Assembly: GCA_039915085.1 (NCBI GenBank)
Contig: JBDSOC010000051.1
Span: forward strand, 1 to 11,456
Origin: JACMLD01 sp039915085
GTDB lineage: Bacteria > Bacteroidota > Bacteroidia > Chitinophagales > Chitinophagaceae
Length of the DNA: 11,456 nt
Reading direction: 5' to 3'
Part shown: one piece after another, positions 6,388-11,456 of the stretch
Numbering within the stretch: the first letter of the stretch is position 1
Layout: the number at the start of each line of letters is the position of its first letter
Notes under the pieces: generated by a model
What the model was told of the DNA's origin: nothing
Database searches by the model: none
The model's input: only the letters and a program-made list of their open reading frames with translations
Position numbers and translations under genes: made by a program

Positions 6388-7971
6388 ATGAACGTTATTG
6401 TGGAAAAACAGCTCACACTGGATGATTGCAATGAGATTTTATTTAAAGGCAGGCAGGTTTCTATACCGGCCGAGGCACTCAAAAGAGTGGATGCCAGTCA
6501 CCAGTTTCTGAAAAAATTTTCCAAAAATAAGCTGATTTATGGCATAAATACTGGTTTTGGGCCGATGGCGCAATACAAGGTAAGCGAAGAAAACATCACA
6601 CAACTGCAATACAACCTCATCCGCAGCCATTGCTCCGGTGGTGGTAAACTGCTGGAACCAATTCTGGTAAAAGCACTCATGCTGGCGCGTTTAAACAGTT
6701 TATTGCAGGGCTATTCCGGGGTGCATACGGATATCATTGAATTATTGGTGACGCTTATTAATAAAAATGTATATCCCTGTATTTATGAGCATGGTGGTGT
6801 GGGCGCCAGCGGAGATTTGGTGCAGCTTGCCCACCTGGCGCTGGTTTTAATTGGTGAGGGTGAAGTGATCTATGAAGAAACCATGCAGCCAACGGAAAAA
6901 ATATTTAAACAACTCAATATAAAACCCCTTGCTATCTACATGCGCGAGGGGCTGGCTATCTTAAATGGCACTTCGGCCATGACGGGTATAGGGCTCGTAA
7001 ATATTATAGAAGCCAAGAAATTGCTGGAGTGGTCAGTTACCCTTTCGGCAATGACCAATGAGGTAGTAGAAGCTTTTGATGATCATTATTCGTATGAACT
7101 GAACGTAGTAAAAAAGCATGCCGGGCAGAATCATATTGCAGCCATGGAACGGGAGATGCTAAAGGATAGTAAGATGATCCGAAGCCGCTCGCAGCATTTA
7201 TACAAGGCAGAGAATATTAACCAGGAAGTATTTGAAGACAAGGTGCAGGAATATTATTCATTGCGTTGCGTAAGCCAGATACTGGGCCCTATTTACGACA
7301 CCATTATGCAGGCCGAAGCAGTACTGGTGAATGAACTGAATTCGGTGAACGATAACCCGGTGATTGATTGTGAAAATGAAAATATTTTTCATGGCGGTAA
7401 TTTTCATGGTGATTATGTTTCGCTGGAAATGGACAAACTGAAAGTGGCTACTACCAAACTTTCCATGCTGGCAGAAAGGCAATTGAATTACCTGCTCAAT
7501 GATAAACTCAACCAGAAATTTCCGCCTTTTGTAAACCTGGGTATACTTGGATTTAATTTTGGGATACAGGGCATGCAGTTCTCCGCTACTTCAACAGTGG
7601 CAGAAAACCAGACACTTTCTTTCCCTATGTATGTACACAGTATACCCAACAACAACGATAACCAGGACATTGTAAGCATGGGTTGCAATGCTGCCAATAT
7701 TACCAAACGGGTTATTGATAATTCTTTTGAAGTGCTGGCCATACAAATGGTGGCCGTTTTACAAGCAGTCGATTTTCTTGAATGTACAGATAAGCTCTCC
7801 AGCTATACATTACAGGTATACAAAGAGGTTAGAAAGATATTTCCAAAATTTATTGAAGACAAGCCAATGTATAAAGAATTAAAACAGGTAAAAACTTACC
7901 TGGAGAAAGCGGAGAATATATTTTCAGGAAGAGAAGGCGTTAAACAACCTTTAGCCCAACTTACCAAATAG
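6388..7971 (+). CDS. Aromatic amino acid ammonia-lyase, probably tyrosine ammonia-lyase
   Basis: The enzyme removes ammonia from tyrosine to give 4-coumarate, the aryl starter of flexirubin-type pigments. The product has 527 residues from ATG 6388; an in-frame TTG at 6343 lies upstream of the likely -7 box and is rejected as start. The Ala140-Ser141-Gly142 triad in GGVGASGDLVQLAHL forms the MIO electrophile. Y51 in YGINTGFGPMAQY is the expected catalytic-loop tyrosine. NDNPVID, GGNFHGDY and NNNDNQDIVSMG are further family motifs. The whole chain reads much like the F. johnsoniae tyrosine ammonia-lyase as I remember it, including IYGxNTGFGPMAQY, LQYNLIRSH and YVHSIPNNNDNQD. The selectivity pair is Ser80-His81, which is also found in histidine ammonia-lyases. 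HAL activity is therefore the main alternative, but the neighbours argue for tyrosine. Confidence 0.9.
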   Translation: MNVIVEKQLTLDDCNEILFKGRQVSIPAEALKRVDASHQFLKKFSKNKLIYGINTGFGPMAQYKVSEENITQLQYNLIRSHCSGGGKLLEPILVKALMLARLNSLLQGYSGVHTDIIELLVTLINKNVYPCIYEHGGVGASGDLVQLAHLALVLIGEGEVIYEETMQPTEKIFKQLNIKPLAIYMREGLAILNGTSAMTGIGLVNIIEAKKLLEWSVTLSAMTNEVVEAFDDHYSYELNVVKKHAGQNHIAAMEREMLKDSKMIRSRSQHLYKAENINQEVFEDKVQEYYSLRCVSQILGPIYDTIMQAEAVLVNELNSVNDNPVIDCENENIFHGGNFHGDYVSLEMDKLKVATTKLSMLAERQLNYLLNDKLNQKFPPFVNLGILGFNFGIQGMQFSATSTVAENQTLSFPMYVHSIPNNNDNQDIVSMGCNAANITKRVIDNSFEVLAIQMVAVLQAVDFLECTDKLSSYTLQVYKEVRKIFPKFIEDKPMYKELKQVKTYLEKAENIFSGREGVKQPLAQLTK

Positions 7972-8024
7972 CTGCACCAATACCAGGATAAATAATAATA
8001 ACGGTAACCTTAAGAAATAGACGC

Positions 8025-8753
8025 ATGAACTGTGCTTTAGTAACCGGCGGATCAAGGGGAATAGGCAGGGCAATTTGTATAAAAATGGCAGCCATGGGTT
8101 ACTATGTGCTGGTTAATTATAAGGGAAATGAAACAGAAGCCGCCAATACCATGGCACTGATAAAAGCAAAAGGCGGCGATGGGGAAATGTTACAATTTGA
8201 TGTGGCATTAAAAGATGACATTCAACAAAAATTGGGTGGCTGGATAGAAGCTAATAAGGAAAAGAATATTGAAGTACTGGTAAACAATGCGGGCATAAAA
8301 GAAGACGGATTAATGGTTTTCATGAAAGACAGCCAGTGGGACGATGTAATAACAACCAGCCTGGATGGATTTTTTTATGTTACCCGCCTGGTGTTGAACA
8401 GTATGTTATTGAAAAGATACGGCCGGATAATAAATGTGGTTTCTTTATCTGGTTTAAAGGGTATGGCAGGCCAGGTAAATTATTCTGCCGCCAAAGCAGG
8501 TGTTATTGGCGCCACTAAAGCGCTGGCGCAGGAGATTGGCCGCAGGGGTATAACGGTAAATGCCGTGGCACCGGGTTTTATAAAAACAGATATGACCGAA
8601 GATCTGAACGAAAAAGAGTTATCAGTAATGGTACCCGTAAAACGGTTTGGCCTGCCCGAAGAGGTAGCACACGCTGTAGGCTTCCTGGCCTCTAAAGAAG
8701 CAGGGTATATTACTGCCGAAGTATTGTCTGTAAATGGCGGATTGTATTCCTGA
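8025..8753 (+). CDS. fabG: FabG-like 3-oxoacyl-ACP reductase (SDR)
   Basis: This is a 242-residue short-chain dehydrogenase that reduces the 3-keto group of ACP-bound chains with NAD(P)H. The cofactor motif is TGGSRGIG at residues 7-14, LVNNAGI follows, and the active site has Ser140, Tyr153 and Lys157 (YSAAK). The C-terminal GFLASKEAGYITAEVLSVNGG is typical of FabG. The fourth catalytic residue, Asn110 in E. coli FabG, aligns with Ser112 here (VITTSLDGFF). It lies 53 bp after the ammonia-lyase and 477 bp before the ketosynthase. The likely job is the ketoreduction step of each polyene elongation round. Assignment to the pigment pathway rather than housekeeping fatty-acid synthesis rests on the neighbours. 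Confidence 0.92.
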   Translation: MNCALVTGGSRGIGRAICIKMAAMGYYVLVNYKGNETEAANTMALIKAKGGDGEMLQFDVALKDDIQQKLGGWIEANKEKNIEVLVNNAGIKEDGLMVFMKDSQWDDVITTSLDGFFYVTRLVLNSMLLKRYGRIINVVSLSGLKGMAGQVNYSAAKAGVIGATKALAQEIGRRGITVNAVAPGFIKTDMTEDLNEKELSVMVPVKRFGLPEEVAHAVGFLASKEAGYITAEVLSVNGGLYS

Positions 8754-9230
8754 TGCAGACCGCCTGGCAGCTGATTTATAACATTTTTTAATGGGTTATT
8801 TTTTGCCGTTGCATTTCATTCTTCAAAAGCAACAATTCAACTACTTAATTTTAGCTTTATTTTTATTTAGTTCAGACCTTTGGATCCTGGTATTTAAAAC
8901 TTCATCGGGTAATGCCATTGGATTAAGGCGTAAGAGAGAGATTGTAACATTTAAATGCACGCCGGAAATCAATGTAATGCTGCGAATTGCACCGGCAGCG
9001 TAATTTTAGGGGATGAAAAAATAGGGCAGTAACCGAAATGATTATTTTTTTATGTGCATACAAACAGTTGTTTATTAAAATCTCGTATGTTGCCTTATAT
9101 TGACAATGAAGAAAGCGGGGATGGCAGCGTAAAGAAATATAGTACAAGGGTGTGACACAAGAATGCTTAATAGCACGGCAAAAGCCCGGTTCAAAAAAAG
9201 CCGGACAACAGATATTATTCTAAATAAACC
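8754..9230 (+). other. 477 bp gap without a recognised gene
   Basis: Between fabG and the ketosynthase I see no convincing gene. The frame at 8791-9003 (70 codons) and the minus-strand frames here look like chance: they have no motif, no consistent start context and no likely family. There are AT-rich tracts at about 8781-8875 and 9040-9085 and a possible weak hairpin in the CCCGG...CCGG segment near 9183-9205. A lone TTGACA at 9100-9105 has no -10 partner at normal spacing. It may hold a promoter or leader for the ketosynthase-ACP operon, or the remains of a lost gene. Confidence 0.5.
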
Positions 9231-10454
9231 ATGAACAGAGTAGTAATAACGGGAACGGGCATTTACTCCTGCCTGGGGAAAAACCTTGATGAAGTAAAAC
9301 AATCACTTTATGAGGGTAAATCGGGTATTGTATATGACCCCGAGCGGAAAGCGTTTGGCTACCGCAGCGCCCTTACAGGTTTTATTGAAAGGCCAAATTT
9401 AAAGGGAATGCTGGACAGGAGGGCGAGAATAATGTTGCCGGAGCAGGGAGAATACGCCTACCTGGCAACCATTGAGGCTCTGAAGAATGCAGGCATCGAC
9501 CAGGATTATATAGACAGTAAAGAAGTGGGGGTTTTATATGGCAATGATAGTTCGGCAGAACCTGTAGTGCGTGGAACAGATATTATTCGTGAGAAAAAGG
9601 ATACGATGCTGGTTGGTTCGGGGTCTGTTTTTCAGACCATGAACTCAACTGTTACCATGAACCTGGCTACGATATTTAAATTGAAGGGAATTAACCTTAC
9701 AGTAAGTGCGGCCTGCGCAAGTGGTTCGCATGCAATTGGGCTGGGTTATCATTTTATAAAAAGCGGTTTGCAGGAGTGTATTATCTGCGGTGGCGCCCAG
9801 GAAGTGAATAAATATGCTATGGGCAATTTTGATGCCTTGTCAGCGTTTTCGGTGCGGGAGGCAGAACCGGCAAAGGCTTCCAGGCCTTTTGACCGCGACA
9901 GGGATGGACTGATACCCAGCGGTGGTGCTGCTACGGTTATTGTAGAGAGCCTGGAATCAGCTGAAAAAAGAGGGGCACCCATTTTAGCTGAGATCATGGG
10001 ATATGGATTTTCGTCAAACGGCGGGCATATTTCTAACCCAACGGTAGACGGGCCTGTAAGAGCACTTTCAATGGCATTAAAAGATGCAGGGTTAATGGCA
10101 AAGGACATTGCCTATATTAATGCACATGCTACCTCTACACCAGCGGGAGATGCCAGCGAAGCAAAGGCGATTGATCATGTTTTTGGAGGTTCATTGCCTT
10201 ATGTAAGTTCAACAAAATCTATGACAGGACATGAATGCTGGATGGCCGGAGCAAGTGAAATTGTCTATTCAATGCTGATGATGCAGAACGGATTTATAGC
10301 GCCCAATATTAATTTTGAAAACCCTGACGAAGATTCTGCCAAACTGAACATTGTAAAAAGCACTATTAATAAAGAATTTGAAATATTTTTGTCAAATTCT
10401 TTTGGTTTTGGGGGAACTAACTCATCCCTGATTGTAAAAAAGTGGACCCTATAA
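9231..10454 (+). CDS. Beta-ketoacyl-ACP synthase (FabB/FabF-like) of the aryl-polyene type
   Basis: This 407-residue condensing enzyme extends an ACP-bound chain by two carbons from malonyl-ACP. The Cys-His-His triad is complete: Cys162 in VSAACASGSHAIG, His299 in NAHATSTPAGD, and His334 in STKSMTGHE. The length and the C-terminal SNSFGFGGTNSSL also fit. The loop after His334 reads GHECWMAGASE, where E. coli FabB has GHSLGAAGVQE, so Trp337 replaces the usual glycine. The overall pattern is nearer FabB than FabH. It lies 10 bp before the ACP gene, which points to a dedicated KS-ACP pair that builds the polyene. A partner chain-length factor, usual in aryl-polyene systems, is not in this window. 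Start: ATG 9231 after an A/T-rich leader. Confidence 0.93.
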   Translation: MNRVVITGTGIYSCLGKNLDEVKQSLYEGKSGIVYDPERKAFGYRSALTGFIERPNLKGMLDRRARIMLPEQGEYAYLATIEALKNAGIDQDYIDSKEVGVLYGNDSSAEPVVRGTDIIREKKDTMLVGSGSVFQTMNSTVTMNLATIFKLKGINLTVSAACASGSHAIGLGYHFIKSGLQECIICGGAQEVNKYAMGNFDALSAFSVREAEPAKASRPFDRDRDGLIPSGGAATVIVESLESAEKRGAPILAEIMGYGFSSNGGHISNPTVDGPVRALSMALKDAGLMAKDIAYINAHATSTPAGDASEAKAIDHVFGGSLPYVSSTKSMTGHECWMAGASEIVYSMLMMQNGFIAPNINFENPDEDSAKLNIVKSTINKEFEIFLSNSFGFGGTNSSLIVKKWTL

Positions 10455-10464
10455 ATTACTGCAT

Positions 10465-10722
10465 ATGAACAACGAGAACATTATCCTGAAAATAAATGAA
10501 TTTCTTACCGAAGAATTTGAGGTAGAGGCAGGAAAAATTACACCTGCTGCAAATCTTAAAGAGACCCTGGATCTCGATAGTCTTGATTATATAGACCTGG
10601 TAGTTGTGGTAGAAAGCAATTTTGGTTTTAAGGTGAAACCCGAAGATTTCACCGGTATTGTAAGCTTCCAGGATTTCTATGACTATGTAACCCGCCGCGT
10701 TAATGCTAAAGAACTCGCATAA
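10465..10722 (+). CDS. Acyl carrier protein of the pigment cluster
   Basis: This is an 85-residue acidic four-helix carrier. Ser39 in the LDLDSLDYIDLVVVVE motif (DSL at residues 38-40) is the phosphopantetheine attachment site. The residues after it form helix II, the docking surface for the synthases. It starts 10 bp after the ketosynthase. Its TAA shares a base with the ATG of the next gene (TAATG, 10720-10724), so it is translationally coupled to the acyltransferase. It should be armed by the AcpS encoded at 3297-3671 and carry the growing aryl-polyene chain. The valine-rich helix II (IDLVVVVE) and NFGFKV resemble ACPs of flexirubin/aryl-polyene clusters more than the housekeeping AcpP, which has a DSLDTVELVMALEEEF-like motif. 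Confidence 0.93.
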   Translation: MNNENIILKINEFLTEEFEVEAGKITPAANLKETLDLDSLDYIDLVVVVESNFGFKVKPEDFTGIVSFQDFYDYVTRRVNAKELA

Positions 10723-11456
10723 TGCCTTCATGGCAGGGTAAAAGCAGGGGCACCCCATTTGGTTACCGCATTTTTGTAAGCATCCTTAAAAATTGGGGGG
10801 TTTGGCCTGCTTATCTCCTGTTGCGCCTGGTGGTGCTTTATTATTTTTTGTTTTCAGTCAGGTCATCAAAACTCATATTTCATTACTTTCATAAAAAGTT
10901 ACATTATAGCCGTATAAAGTCGGCGGCCCTGTTGTATAAAAATTATTACAGGCTTGGGCAGACAATCATAGATAAAGTGGTTATAATGTCGGGAATTGAT
11001 AATAAGTTCACCTATAATTTTGATGGTGAAGAGAACCTGCGCAAAATAACAGCTTTGAACAAAGGCGGACTGTTGTTAAGTGCGCATTTGGGTAACTGGG
11101 AAATTGCAGGACATTTATTAAAACGGCTGGAAACAAAAATTAATGTGGTCATGTATGATGGGGAACACCAGCAGATAAAAAAATACATGGAAGGGGTAAC
11201 AGGTAAAAGAAATATGCAGGTGATAGTGATTAAAGAAGATCTTTCACATATATATGCTATCAGTGAGGCATTGAAAAACAATGAGCTGGTTTGTATACAT
11301 GCAGACAGGTTTGTGGAAGGCAATAAAACAATGCAGTGTAATTTTTTTGATGAACCGGCAAAATTTCCTGCCGGGCCATTTGTACTGGCCGCTACTTTTA
11401 AAGTACCGCTTTCTTTTGTGTTTGCTTTTAAAGAAACAGACCTGCATTATCACTTG
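10722..11456 (+). CDS. LpxL/HtrB-like membrane acyltransferase, 3' end cut by window
   Basis: The frame is open from ATG 10722 to the end of the window, giving 245 residues; the rest lies downstream. An N-terminal hydrophobic stretch at about residues 22-43 (WPAYLLLRLVVLYYFLF) should anchor it in the inner membrane. The LpxL-family catalytic motif HX4E is present as His122-Leu-Gly-Asn-Trp-Glu127 (SAHLGNWEIAG). The family transfers acyl chains from ACP to lipid A precursors. Homologues occur in aryl-polyene and flexirubin clusters, where they probably pass the ACP-bound polyene to a lipid or phenolic acceptor. The ACP stop and this start overlap by one base (TAATG), which fits direct use of that ACP. 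A housekeeping lipid A acyltransferase is the alternative but is less likely in this position. Confidence 0.9.
   Translation, partial: MPSWQGKSRGTPFGYRIFVSILKNWGVWPAYLLLRLVVLYYFLFSVRSSKLIFHYFHKKLHYSRIKSAALLYKNYYRLGQTIIDKVVIMSGIDNKFTYNFDGEENLRKITALNKGGLLLSAHLGNWEIAGHLLKRLETKINVVMYDGEHQQIKKYMEGVTGKRNMQVIVIKEDLSHIYAISEALKNNELVCIHADRFVEGNKTMQCNFFDEPAKFPAGPFVLAATFKVPLSFVFAFKETDLHYHL

Noticed and set aside
8791..9003. 70-codon plus-strand frame between fabG and the ketosynthase
   Set aside because: No recognisable family, no coupling to either neighbour, and a composition like AT-rich noncoding DNA.
9100..9105. TTGACA as a sigma70 -35 box for the ketosynthase
   Set aside because: No TATAAT-like box lies at 16-19 bp; the nearest TATAGT (9138-9143) is 32 bp away, and Bacteroidota promoters use a different consensus.

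Overview
The window looks like part of a chromosome from a Bacteroidota bacterium, probably of the Chitinophaga/Flavobacterium kind. The sequence is AT-rich. Starts lack Shine-Dalgarno boxes and usually sit in A/T-rich leaders, and possible promoters match the Bacteroidota -7 box (TAnnTTTG) rather than the sigma70 pattern. The ammonia-lyase closely resembles, from memory, the tyrosine ammonia-lyase of Flavobacterium johnsoniae. No alignment or database search was run. All convincing genes are on the + strand.

The gene set is that of a flexirubin-type aryl-polyene pigment cluster, cut at both ends. Left block (1-3671): the last 40 codons of an unidentified gene, a CrtI/retinol-saturase-like FAD oxidoreductase, a membrane-anchored C45-type Ntn acyltransferase/hydrolase with a C-terminal TPR, and an AcpS-type phosphopantetheinyl transferase. 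These are spaced by 2 bp or overlap, so they form an operon. A PaaK-like adenylate-forming ligase (3769-5058) follows after a 97 bp gap.

Middle block (5059-6387): an apparent interruption. Two nearly identical ~168 bp palindrome-bearing repeats in the same orientation flank two genes with no obvious pigment role. One is a DEDDh 3'-5' exonuclease broken by a single-base frameshift. The other is an unrecognised 108-residue protein.

Right block (6388-11456): a tyrosine/histidine ammonia-lyase, a FabG-like ketoreductase, a 477 bp stretch with no gene, a FabB/FabF-like ketosynthase, an acyl carrier protein, and an LpxL-like acyltransferase that is still open at the window edge.

Proposed working order, from knowledge of flexirubin and aryl-polyene pathways: the ammonia-lyase makes 4-coumarate from tyrosine; the PaaK-like enzyme activates it; AcpS arms the ACP; the ketosynthase and FabG, with a dehydratase not seen here, extend the aryl-polyene on the ACP; and membrane acyltransferases (LpxL-like and/or C45) hand the chain to an acceptor. 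The dialkylresorcinol genes (darA/darB), dehydratase, chain-length factor and exporter are not in this window. The cluster type is known. The least explained parts are the repeat-flanked cassette, the anchored C45-TPR protein, and active-site substitutions in FabG and the ketosynthase.
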